DNA from: Caenorhabditis elegans
Taxonomy: Eukaryota > Nematoda > Chromadorea > Rhabditida > Rhabditidae
NCBI RefSeq assembly: GCF_000002985.6
Contig: NC_003283.11
Span: 1,736,001 to 1,800,000 of the forward strand
Reading direction: 5' to 3'
Length of the DNA: 64,000 bases
This document shows positions 1 to 10,800 of the stretch, piece by piece. Position numbers and translations under genes: made by a program. The notes under the pieces are model-generated. The model ran no database searches, was not told the origin of the DNA, and saw nothing but the letters and a program-made list of their open reading frames with translations. Position 1 is the first letter of the stretch. The number at the start of each line of letters is the position of its first letter.

Positions 1-116
1 AACAAAAAATGACAGATGATTTTTTACAATAGCTATTCGTTTTTGAGCTATGTATATTCGGTTATAAATTTTTTAAAGTTCAAAAACATAATGTCAACTG
101 ACATTAGCCGTTTCAG

Positions 117-353
117 ACTTTTATTCCTGTCGTCTTTTTATTTATTCCAACTGGATTTTTCCTTATCTGCCCACTGTTTGGTCTAAATATACAATGGTCT
201 AATAAACCCATAATAAGTATGTATTCACTCTACATTGCACTCGATTCGATTCCCGTGATTTTTCTAGTGGACGAATATAGAAACGCATTTTACAGTGAGT
301 TGGAAGCTATTAAAAAAATATTAGGAAAAATCTGTTTCAATAAATATATCTAG
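117..353 (+). CDS. 3' exon of a str-like seven-transmembrane chemoreceptor (partial)
   Basis: Terminal exon opening after a TTTCAG acceptor and running 78 codons to TAG at 351-353. It encodes the last two membrane segments of a nematode serpentine receptor. The first, starting TFIPVVFLFIPTGFF, is hydrophobic. The second carries YIALDSIPVIFLVDEYR, close to the Y-ALDP-P-IF---YR end of the str family (Pfam 7TM_GPCR_Str). A short basic tail follows. The family is expected to sense odorants in sensory cilia. Bases 1-116 look like intron, so the rest of the gene lies upstream of the window. Membership of str rather than the related srj or srd families is an inference from the last 60 residues. Confidence 0.75.
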   Translation, partial: TFIPVVFLFIPTGFFLICPLFGLNIQWSNKPIISMYSLYIALDSIPVIFLVDEYRNAFYSELEAIKKILGKICFNKYI

Positions 354-1196
354 TTATCATTGCTGACAATAAGAAGTACTCAATTTTTGACATATTTAAA
401 ACTTAAACTAATTGGAAAATTCTTTAAAGAATTTTCATTTGTCTGCTCAAATGTGAGCTCATCGAAAACAATATGTGTTCACAAAAATATAAGAAGAGTT
501 TAAAAATGATTACTTTTAGATACCGGTTTAAAAAATTTAAGAGAGACTCAACGGTTAACTTTAGTGTATTATTGTAAAGCCTAGGACAAATTCGTCTGGT
601 AAATACGGCCCATAACTATTGGTATTACATTTTTTTTTAATTGAGTTTTTTTTTTTAATATTCACATAGAAATCCCACAATCATTTTCAGATTTCTTCCG
701 ACGACTTTTTCTGAAAAATGAAGTGGCTTCTGTATCAGCATTTGACTCGAATTTGGCTATTTCGTGAACATTGTTCTTTCAAGCTCATATGTCTTTAAAT
801 GGCATCTCAGGACACGTAAATAAATAAAAAATATTATTTTAAGTTTAATTGGTTTCTTGAAGAGTACTAAAAAAAGATAATAAAAGTTCATTCTTAACAC
901 AAGTGTGAGCTTTCTTTTAATACACACGTTTCACAGTTTTCCTAATATATTCTACCAATATATGTGCCTCTTTGATCTACGAAATATTATCCCACGCAAT
1001 GTTATACTTCAAGCAAAGAAAATTTTTTATGTTTACATCAAATAGCACAGCCGATGATGAGAACCAAAAACGTCATCCACCAAAAATAATCGAAATTATC
1101 CAAAAAAATTGAACTCTTAAAAAAAATTGAATCGAGCAGGTGATTTTCCTTAGATATAAAACCTTGACATCTACATCAGTTCTGCCTGATGTACAT
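354..1196. other. Intergenic, no feature seen
   Basis: AT-rich spacer with homopolymer T and A runs. No exon, RNA gene or repeat family shared with the rest of the window was seen. The promoter of the following seven-pass gene should lie at its right end. Confidence 0.5.
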
Positions 1197-2915
1197 ATGT
1201 TTTGCAACTTTACCGAGTATCCACAACCGATTTCGATTTCTTTTAATTTTTCTGAAATCGATGCAAGTTTGCTGGATATTTTACCACTTGGATCGGAATG
1301 GATATTGCTAGGCTTCCTGTTTCCTGTATTTTCAGTAATTTTGTACTGTTACCAAGCTTGTAAAAAAGAAGTAGGTGTAAACTTCGAATAGATCTATTAT
1401 TGATGTTAACTCTTAAAATTGTGTTTTTTTAGAATTCGATATATTACTGCTTCTACCATTTTTGTTTAATCTACCCTATTGTTACTTTTTTCCAATTAGC
1501 GTTTTTGTTTCATGACATATTATTAATATCAACTTTCCACTTTTTTGATGGTAATCGAATTGAAATGTACAAATATGTGATATCCTTTCCCATACTGCTC
1601 TTTCCAAACTTCGTCACACCAACAATTCCTTACTCTATTACTATGACTTACGCATTATTTTTGAACTGGAAAATTGGAAGTGAAGTTTATGTTATGAGCT
1701 GTAAAGTTACAAGGTATACTGATAGTTAGAGAAATGAATTCAATAAATTTTTAGACTGAAGATATACATAATTGATGCGGTACTATTCATAGCTCTTTAT
1801 GCATTAAGATATTTACCCGACACAACTTGTAAGTCTACTGGTTTTTTTTCAAATTGCCGGTTTCCCGATTTGCCGGAAGTTTTCCTTTATGGCAATGTGT
1901 TTGTTTGCCGATTTGCCGAAAATTTTTATATTCGGCAAATTCCGATTTGCCGTTTGCCGTAATATAAATTTGCTAGGAGTGTTTAGAGGGATTTTTTATA
2001 AAACGGAAAAAAAATTTAAACTGTGCCTTTTTGAAATTTAATTCCTGTTTTCTTTAGAAATTTTTTTATAATTGGCTTATTTTTAAAAACAGACGTAGGA
2101 ACATTCATAGGTTGCGTGCAATTTTGCCGATTAAAATTGAAATTCTGAAGTTTCCAAAGAAATGTACATAACCAGAATTTGCCGAAAATTTTCGCCAATG
2201 GTCGTTTTTTGGAAACTTTGTCAAATGAGCAGGATGTCGGTTTGACGATTTGCCGAAAATTTTAAATTCCGTCATTTTGCCGATTTTCCGGAAAAAAATC
2301 GTTTGTCGCTCACTCCTGATTTAAACAGAATTTTACCACTTAATTGAAAATGAATATCCCTTGTGGGGATATTGCTTTGAAATGCTCATCTAGCAATAAA
2401 TCGGTAGTTTTTTGCAGTTTCATGTACAACCAATTTTTAAGACTTATTCAATAATAAAATTGCAGACATACCTACATTCAAATCAGTATCAATAATTGTT
2501 TTATCATTGCAAGTTTACAGCTTCAGTAATTAATGTTTAAAGTAAAATTTCAGAGATTGGACATTTTGAAATGGATTTTATTAGTTTCGATAACATATCT
2601 TCTGTTTTATAAGTTTTATTCCATCTATTATGCTAAAAACGCTAAGAAATTGAGTTTGAAAGAGCGCGCTCGTATCGTTCATATCCTGTTATTCTTATGT
2701 ATTTCAATTGTAAGAAAATGTTATTGATTATTTTTCAATCGTAGCTATATTTACAGTTCATCTCCCTAGCATCAGTCTCTACTGCGTACTCCGATCATCT
2801 CAAATCTCCTGATAATTTTCAAATTGTCACACTTGGATTTCAAGACACTTGCATTATGTGTTCCGTGTTCATTTTGGCAACTTTTGTAGCTCAGGATAAA
2901 GTGGAAACTATTTGA
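1197..2915 (+). CDS. Seven-pass membrane protein, probable chemoreceptor of unassigned family
   Basis: Six exons assemble into one 296-aa reading frame: 1197-1370, 1433-1713, 1755-1828, 2466-2512, 2554-2709 and 2757-2915. All have GT-AG introns and matching phases. The start chosen is ATG 1197 (MFCNFTEYPQPIS); an in-frame GTG at 1140 also exists. About seven hydrophobic stretches are visible: around residues 30-50, two in the large second exon (FFQLAFLFHDILLIS and VISFPILLFPNFV), then IYIIDAVLFIALYAL, ILKWILLVSITYLLF, IVHILLFLCISIFI and CIMCSVFILATFVA. That topology and the receptor-rich setting suggest a nematode chemoreceptor, but no family signature was recognised. Intron 3 (1829-2465) is filled with CGGCAAATTGCC repeats. 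The gene converges on the srab-like gene, with 11 bases between stop codons. Confidence 0.6.
1845..2310. repeat. CGGCAAATTGCC-type degenerate repeat array, copy 1
   Basis: Repeated short palindromic words built on TTTGCCG and CGGCAAA, separated by GAAATTTTC-like spacers. Lies inside intron 3 of the seven-pass gene. The same array type recurs at about 4.5, 8.1, 31.8 and 46.7 kb. Confidence 0.75.
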
Positions 2916-2926
2916 AATATTTAGTT

Positions 2927-5157
2927 CTATTTGTGACTTTTGTTCTTAGTGTCACGGGTCCATTGATTATTTATATAACTGAAATACGCGTCCTCCCTTA
3001 TTCGGATTTCTGCAACCAAATTTGACGTCTTCCGTTTTTGAATCTGAAATGATAGAGTTTGAGAAAAGCGACAGTTTTGTTAGTCCACTTTTTAAAAAGT
3101 GTATTAAAATGATAAATAAGAGCTAGGCCGAGGCGTATTCTTGAGGTTAGACTTAGGCTTAGGCTTAGGCACAGGCGTAGGCTTCGGCTTAGGCTTAATC
3201 TGGGCAGGGGAAAGAGGAGAGAAAATATAATTTTCAGAAATTTCGAAAATTCAGAAAAAAAAATTACACAAAATCGTTTTAAAAAAATCAAAGTTCTAAG
3301 AAAAAAGACAAAAATGGCACAATCCCAAAAAATCAGAAAAAATACTTTTTAAAGAATTGGGCAGATAGAGAAAAAATAAATCTCAGAAAATACACAAAAA
3401 ACAAAAAAAGAGACATTCCAAAGTCTGGCAGTGAAGTGGCCATGAAAAATTGCTCGAAAATAATTAAAAAGTATAATAGACTCACGTGTTTTATAACTCT
3501 TGCCATGGAATATGTGACGACAATTGCATAAACCGGCAGACAATGCACCACTAAAAAAAATTGAAACTTTCATAGGAACAATTGAAACTCACTTTCTATG
3601 AATCCGTGCAATTTCCCTTGGGATAAACTAAAGTCAATAAAATTTGTGGCCAAGTTTCCAAAACAATATACCATCATGAACACAAAATCTAAGCAAGTGA
3701 AACGCAATATAACTTTTATCAACATTTTGTTCTCCTCGATTTGATATTTTTGGCTTAACCGGCGCACTTTTGAATGGACTCTGAGTTTCTTGAAAAAAAA
3801 AATTTAACCAAAAAAATAGGTTTTTTACGTACCGTGTTCACTCTGTATAATTTCCAACATTGCAAAAAGGCTACAAAATTGGAGAAAATCGTAAAGATCT
3901 CTACAACCAAAAGCCAGTCGGAAGGATCATGAAATTCACAAAAATCCGGCCGAGTTGTGAACTTTGAATCAAGAAATAGGGGAACAGTTATTAATAGACT
4001 AATTATGATCTGTAATTTTTTGCTAAAAATTTTTCAAAAATTCTAGAAATTACCTGGAAACAAACCAATAAAATACCGACACATGAATTTTTATGTTCAT
4101 ATTTATGCGATAAATATGTCGCCAGAGTTCTTTCAATGGCCATAAATACAGTAGTAAAACTGGAACTGTAAATTCCGTAAAGGTACATGCTTCGGGATAT
4201 CACACATCTGAAATTACAAGTGGTTAAAAAATGGTAAAATTAAATTTCTTTTTACATTTCAAAATATTGCCGTTTTTCACAAACTGCTAACGGTGCCATC
4301 CAGAGGTACATATCGCTGGAATGTTGAAGGATTCTGGAATTAATGGAAATTTCATTCGGCGAAATTGTATACATTCAATGAATGTATTTACATCTATTTT
4401 GAAAAGTAAGCAAATTCTATGAAAATAACTAAAGAAAACGAGAAAAAATTTTCAAAAAGGCACAGTTTTAAGTGTTTCCGTCTTGTAAGTATCCCTCTAA
4501 ACATTTCCGGCAAATCTGATATCCGGCAAACGGCAAATCGGCAACTTGCAGAAAATAAAAATTATAAAACCGGCAAACTGTTTGAATTGAAATTTTCCGG
4601 CACATCGGCAAACCGGCAATTTGCCAATTTGGCTGAAAAAAAATTGCCGAAATTGCGCCCACCCTTAATACTTAGGCAAAGCTTGTGTGGTTTATCGTAG
4701 ACCTCGATACTTGTCGGCTGCTCATTTGGTATAGGAAGTTTGATAAATGCGCAGCCGACATTGATCGAGGCTGCGAGTGGTCATTCAATTTTAAAAAGAG
4801 AATTTTGCAAATGTGATAAATGTGCCGAGTACTGCTCTGCCAGGATACTTCAGGAGTACTCCAGGGTTACTGTAGATTTTATTATACATAGTGTCCCCCA
4901 AAAAATGGCAGGTCCAAACAATCAGCTCACCTGCCGAAACAATGAATAAGAATGAAGAAACAGTGAAACCCTGTTATCAATCTAATGTTCGTATGAAACA
5001 GTGAAGATTTGATGCATTTCACAATTGCCAAAATCAAAATTGGTAAAGCAATGAATGATAAAATCAGCATGATCAGCTCGGAATAATGCAAAAATTTGGA
5101 GTCTTGATATTTCAAAACTTCGCGTACATCACACACAGATGAATTTTCAGGTTGCAT
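2927..5157 (-). CDS. srab-like seven-transmembrane chemoreceptor
   Basis: Complete seven-exon gene read leftward: 5157-4931, 4333-4256, 4207-4054, 4009-3833, 3788-3593, 3550-3486 and 3043-2927. Phases match throughout and give roughly 338 aa. Family marks of nematode srab (Sra/Srab) receptors are visible: CDVREV near the N-terminus; SLFHTNIRLI then HCFGRILQHSSDMY around TM2; MAIERTLATYLSHKYE after TM3; LSQKYQIEENK before TM6; LPVYAIV in TM7; and a cytoplasmic tail ending AYFSYINNQW. Intron 1 is about 600 bases and holds a CGGCAAATTGCC array and a small TGTCGGCTGC inverted repeat. The last intron holds TTAGGC-like repeats. Start at ATG 5157 is the only plausible one. The product should be a sensory-neuron GPCR; the ligand is unknown. 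Confidence 0.82.
3125..3200 (-). repeat. Interstitial telomere-like (TTAGGC)n array, copy 1
   Basis: Degenerate tandem TTAGGC, the C. elegans telomere unit, with variants such as CTTAGGCAC. It lies in the last intron of the srab-like gene. Flanking sequence at 3200-3360 matches, in reverse orientation, the sequence beside the array at 7.1-7.4 kb. Confidence 0.85.
4495..4670. repeat. CGGCAAATTGCC-type repeat array, copy 2
   Basis: Same degenerate word set as at 1.8 kb, inside intron 1 of the srab-like gene. Confidence 0.7.
4702..4770. repeat. Short inverted repeat with TGTCGGCTGC arms
   Basis: Arms CTCGATACTTGTCGGCTGC and GCAGCCGACATTGATCGAGG are inverted copies about 30 bases apart. The core decamer TGTCGGCTGC recurs in other introns of the window. 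Confidence 0.65.
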
Positions 5158-7060
5158 AGGCAGATGTCTGAAAATTAGTATTTAAAAGTTATACACCTCT
5201 TTCAGAGCAAGCAGTAACTAGGAATATAGGTGATTTTTGGATTTTCTAGCAATTGTGTTTCCAGAAATGCACACCTTCAATTATTTATTTTCGATGAATT
5301 CTGGGTAAATTAGGTTGCAGATTAATATGTATACTGTATTTTCTAATGGTTAATGAACATTTAAACAAAAAAACAGATTCATAAGCAAAGGTTTGGGGCA
5401 AGTTATGTATATTCTGTAAATGTTTCAAAAATGTCAAAAATTTCTCATAAAAAGATCTTGCACAAAGTAATTATAATTCGGCTTGTTCTAAACGTTTGAG
5501 CTCTAGATTTGGGTCTTTGATTTTTCAAAGTTTATATACTACATTCAGATAAATTTTCTCGGTCTATAAAGAACGCAGGCAAATTAATGTAACAAATTCA
5601 AATTAGCAAAGAATTTTTTTAACAAAGAAGTGAATGGCTGTCTAGAAGGAAGAAAACAATGAAAGTTAATATTAGTCCACACGTAAAAATAAAATTACGG
5701 GAATGTAAGTGGGCGATTGTTTTCTGCTTATTATGTGTTCCAAGCAACTAATTGTATTCGCATATTTGTCAACTATAGCAAAAATTTTCCTGGAAAATAT
5801 GAAAGTTCAATAGTCCAGTAATCCAGGTAGTCCAGGAGTGAAAACCAAAAATCTTTTTACTGAGAACTAGCGAACAGGACATTGCTAGAAAATACGTTTG
5901 GATTTACTTTGAAAGTCTTTTATTTTTATCAGAGATCGTATGGAATTTTAAAACTCGAGAATCTTTAAGTAAATGCTAATGAAACTGATGTCCAGTACAG
6001 AATGCAGAATTTTGCAATTTTGTTCCAAAAATATGGTGCCTCGACACTACAACTTCTTATTGAATGCAAAAAGGTCAAGCCCTTAAACAGTACTCCATAA
6101 ATCTTCTGTGGTAATTTCATTAATTGGGTTCGATAAAATTTTGGGTTTTTACATGCTATAGTTTAAAAAAAATTAAACCTATGAACCATCAAGTAAATCA
6201 GACCAATATCAAGAAAGTTCAAGAATGTAGTATTTTTTAAGGGGCACATTTATTAAAATTTAGCAGAAATCGAAAAATTTTAGTTAATTAGAGAACATGC
6301 TTGTTCCCTAAAATTGCTCGACAGGATTTTTGTTAAATCTGAGAGCACAAAAATTGAAATTTTTAATGCACGAATTAGGTTCTAGTGATATCACTAAAGT
6401 TTTATACAAGGAAGTGAAAAATGGAACTGAACTACTTGCTTTCTTGGTTCAACCACCCCTATTCATGCTTAAATGATTTTTTATTATAGATGTGAGCTAA
6501 GCCTGGTCTCAGTGTTTTCCTTATTTTTCTGACTTTAATAAAAAAAAGGGCTAAACAGGCGGCTTGGTTGTTCATAAAATTATTTCTAAAAATTATTTTT
6601 TATTTTCTCCAAGGCGTGTTGAACAGAAAAATATTGAACCAAAAAAATTTTGAGGCGTTTATATTGATGTTTTCGTAGTCAATATCGAAGAATGTAGGAA
6701 GTAAGATTAATCACTTGTGACCTATCACTCGTGATATTTGCAAGTTAATCTTTATTATATATATTAGGATAACCATTCAAAAAATGAAAAAAAATCCGAT
6801 AAGTTTATACTAAAGTTGTGGGAGGAGTCTTTTTTGGTGGAATACCAATTTTCGATTGAATTTGAAGGGATTTTCAAAATACAAATACAAGAAAAATATC
6901 AGAATAAGTTATAACAAACAAAACTGAAAAAAATAATTTTGACGAAATTTAAGAAATGACGAGATAATTTTCCCAGACAGATTTACGCAAAAAGAGCATT
7001 ATGAAAAACCAAAATTTTGAGATTAATTCGAAAAATTTCAGAAATTGAAAATCATTGTGT
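5158..7060. other. Long intergenic stretch, no feature seen
   Basis: About 1.9 kb of AT-rich sequence. No splice-bounded coding segments, RNA gene or obvious inverted repeat was recognised. It should include the promoter of the minus-strand srab-like gene at its left end. Confidence 0.45.
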
Positions 7061-7423
7061 ACTCAAAAGACAATGGGGCCTTGTCCAATTCTTTAAAAAG
7101 CATTTTTTCTGCTTTTTTGGGATTTCGCCATTTTTGTCTTTTTTCTTAGAATTTTGATATTTTTCACGATTTTGTGTACTTTTTTCTTTTTTTCTGAATA
7201 TTCGAAATTTCTGGAATTTTTATTTTCTCTCTTCCTCCCCCTGCCCATTTAGATTTAAGACTAAGCCTAAACTTAATTGAAAAATGAAAATAAAACGCTG
7301 TAAACCCAAACCTAAATAGCTGACGCTCGATACTGACGCCAAGCCTAAGTCTAAGCCTAATCCTAAGCTTGAGCCTAAGTCTAAGCCTAAGCCTAAGCAT
7401 AAGCATAAGCCTAAGCCTAAGCC
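7060..7423 (+). repeat. Block with interstitial (GCCTAA)n telomere-like array, copy 2
   Basis: Array of GCCTAA (reverse of TTAGGC) at about 7340-7423 with a short outlier at 7256-7270. The preceding 7070-7250 is a diverged reverse-complement copy of 3200-3360; shared words include CCAATTCTTTAAAAAG and TGTCTTTTTTCTTAGAA. The array therefore travels as part of a larger repeated block. Confidence 0.8.
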
Positions 7424-7813
7424 CACGTGAGTATGATATTGCCAACCATAGAATTCAAAATTCGTACATTATATCATTTTACATAGCTATTATTGAGTTC
7501 CCTACCGCTTTTTGACAGACGACTACAAATAAAAGTATAAAAACTATATAGCGGTTTGTGTCTTGTAGTGTACTATAACCTTTGCCCCTTCCCGTCGTAC
7601 TCTCCACTCGTTCTTGAAACAAATGGACAACCTGGAGACAGAAAAGAAAGATAACATGCCGCGAATTGACTCTCAATGTCTCCTTCTCTTCAGCGTTTTA
7701 TTGCTCTCACCCACGTTTTGTGTCTGCGTCTCTCATTGATTTGTTTCATTTCTCCTTCTCACTTTTTTTCAAGTGTTTTTTTTTGTTTCTATAATTTTCT
7801 TTGATTATTCAAG

Positions 7814-10800
7814 ATGTCTCGTGGGAATTGCAAGGTTTGCGACTCGCCAAACGCGACAAATTTTCATTTTGGAGCACATTCCTGTAAGGTACGTTGTTTT
7901 TATTGTTGCTAAAATTAAGTTGATTAATTTATTTACCAAGCTTTTTTTGTTTTTCCTGTCTTATCAGTAGAACATTTTTATTTTCTCTTGTTTTTTCGGA
8001 AATATTTCACCCGCAAAAAAAACATTTAAAAATTCAAAAAACTTCAGTAGAGTGAACGGCAAACGATTATTTCCGGCAAATCGGCACACCGGTAACTTGC
8101 CAGAATCGAAATTTCCGGCAAATTGGCCAGTTGTTGGAATTTAAAATATCCGGCAAATAGGCAAATCGGCAAATTGCCGGAATTGAAATTTGCGGCAAAT
8201 CGGCATACAGGCAAATTGCCGATTTTCCGAATTTGCCGGAAATATGGCAATTACCGAAAATGTTCGGCAAATTGTGAACTTGCATTTTTTTTCCAATCGC
8301 AACCGGCAATTTGCCGATTTACCAAAATTTGCCAGGCCGCAGTTGCCGCACACCCTGCTGCAATAGATAACATATGTTTACTCAATGTTTCGTTATGTAA
8401 AAATTTGAAATTGTTTCCCTCCTGCGCCTAGCCATCATGTTGAACAGTTAGGTTTGGTCCCCATTTTTTGAATTTTTTATAATAGCCACGAAAAATCAAA
8501 ATCTACATAAATCTACGTAGTAGTTGCCTATTCAAGTGAACTTTTTCAGGCCTGTGCAGCTTTCTTCCGTCGAACTGTAAAAACTGGCCAAATTTACTCA
8601 TGTCCCGGTGAGAAAACCTGCGAAATCAACCACGTGTTCCGACAAAATTGTAGACAATGTAGGCTGGCAAAGTGCTTGAAAGCTGGGATGCAGGAAGAAT
8701 GTAAGTCTATTTTAATATGTTTGTAAAATCAAGTTTTTGAATTTCAGTAGTACAAGGGCACAAAATGAACGGAGAAAATAAGCGGTCCAGCCCAGTGGAT
8801 GTTATAGCTTCTACCTCTGATTGTAAGTTCATTTAAAGGTTGAGTAGCGTTAGTTTTGTCTGAATACACATATAATGATCCAAAAAACCGAATATCATAG
8901 TAAAACACTCCAATAAATTTTAAATTTTTCATAATTTCCGCCATAAGTTTTGCAAACTGCCAAAACTTTAAAAATTATGAGCTTTTGAGGAAATCCAAAG
9001 CATTTACCGACCACTACCATGTTTTAATACAAAAATATTAAAGTAAAATTAAAATATAAAAAATGAAGGAAAAACTATTTTTTACGGTCGACTTCAAAAA
9101 TTATGAGTGGCAAGAACTGACTAGGGAACCGTCAGAAGGTGCCCATCGGACTTGCATGTGACACCTATGACATTCGATAGCCCATGTCTTATAACGGTTA
9201 TTCGTGAATTTTTAGTGGCAAAACTCCAGAACCAAGCTCACGGTGGGCTCTCAAAGATCCTAAAATAGCACTGTAACGAAGCACTTCAACGATCTAAAGA
9301 AGCAATTTTCCAATTTCACTTTGGTAGCTCATATCTCGGCGGATAAATTTTTCACAGAAAAGTCATCAACTAAAAAGTTGTTGATGTTGTTGTAAAGAAC
9401 AAGTTCCTAGTTGAAAGTTTTTTACCAAAAATGTTTTGTTTGAGTTAAAAGCATTAGAATAGACATCACAGCATAAAAATAACATCAACAGTTGCCGCAC
9501 TTCACGCGCTTTATCTCAAACAAAACTTTTTTGTTAAAAACTTTCAACTGGAAACTTGTTCTTCACAACAATATCAACAACTTTTTGGTTGATGACTTTT
9601 ATGTAAAAAAATTATTCGCGGAGATATGAGCTACCAAAGTGAACTGGGAAAATTGACCCTTTAATGCTTCGTTAAAGTGCTATTTTAGGATCTTTGAGAG
9701 CCCACCGTGAGCTTGATTCTGGAGTTTTGCCGCTAAAAATTCACGAGTAACCGTTTTAAGACATGCACTATCGAATGGCATAGGTCTTATTTGCAAATCC
9801 GATGGTCACCTTCTGACGGTTCCCTAGTGAGAAATTTTCACTTTTTGACAGTAAATTTTTAAAAAAAATTAAAATGCTTTAAAAGTTTTATTGTGATATT
9901 TTAAATCGAAATTACTTTTAAAAATAATTCTAAAAATTTTTAAGACTACGATCCTCTCCAATTCCCAATTCAATCAACTTCACAGTCAAGCGAATCATAT
10001 TATCCTCCCGCAAAATCGATGAAAATTGATGATGATCTAATGGAAATCGAAGAGCTTCAGCATTTTATCAAAATTCCCAATGAGCCGTCACTAGCTGTAT
10101 CTCCACCTATAGATGTTATGGAGGAGGAAGATCGACTCTACAAGCTTGCTACACTTTATATAGAGCAATTCGTGAATCTGAATATGAGAAGAAGACTTAC
10201 ATATGCGAATGTATCGCTTTCTGCGATGTTTGATAATCCTTGTGTTTGCGTAAGTTTTTTTTGAAAGTGCGAGATCATATTCTGGCAATATTTTTTCGGC
10301 ATTTTTGTGTGATCTTCATTGTTTAGTACTAATTTTTTAAAGGTGGAGTAGCGTCTGAAGGTTTTTTGCCTTGAATGACAGAATAAAGTCTCATTATACC
10401 AAATTTAACTGTAAAAAATTTTTTAAAAAATTTCTAAATTTTTTATTATTTTTTAAATTTGAAAAAAATAGGGCTAAATTATTTTTGAATTCCCGCGCAA
10501 ATGAGTGACGTCATTCTTGACATTTTTTGCGTTTTCCGCCAAAACTGATTGGTTCTTCTTGACTTGTTTTGATTTTTTTAGTTTCAGAAATTTTTCAAGA
10601 AAAGTTAAAATTAATGTCGAATTATACAATTTTAGACCAATTTGAACGTTTTGGCAATTTTCATAATGAGTAGCCACTTTTCTTTACTGAAAAATGTCTG
10701 AAAATGTAAAAAATAAAGTTTCAAAATATATATCAAAGAAGAAATGAAGAAACTAATCAGTTTTCACAAAAATGTCAAAAATACTCATTTGCGCGGGAAT

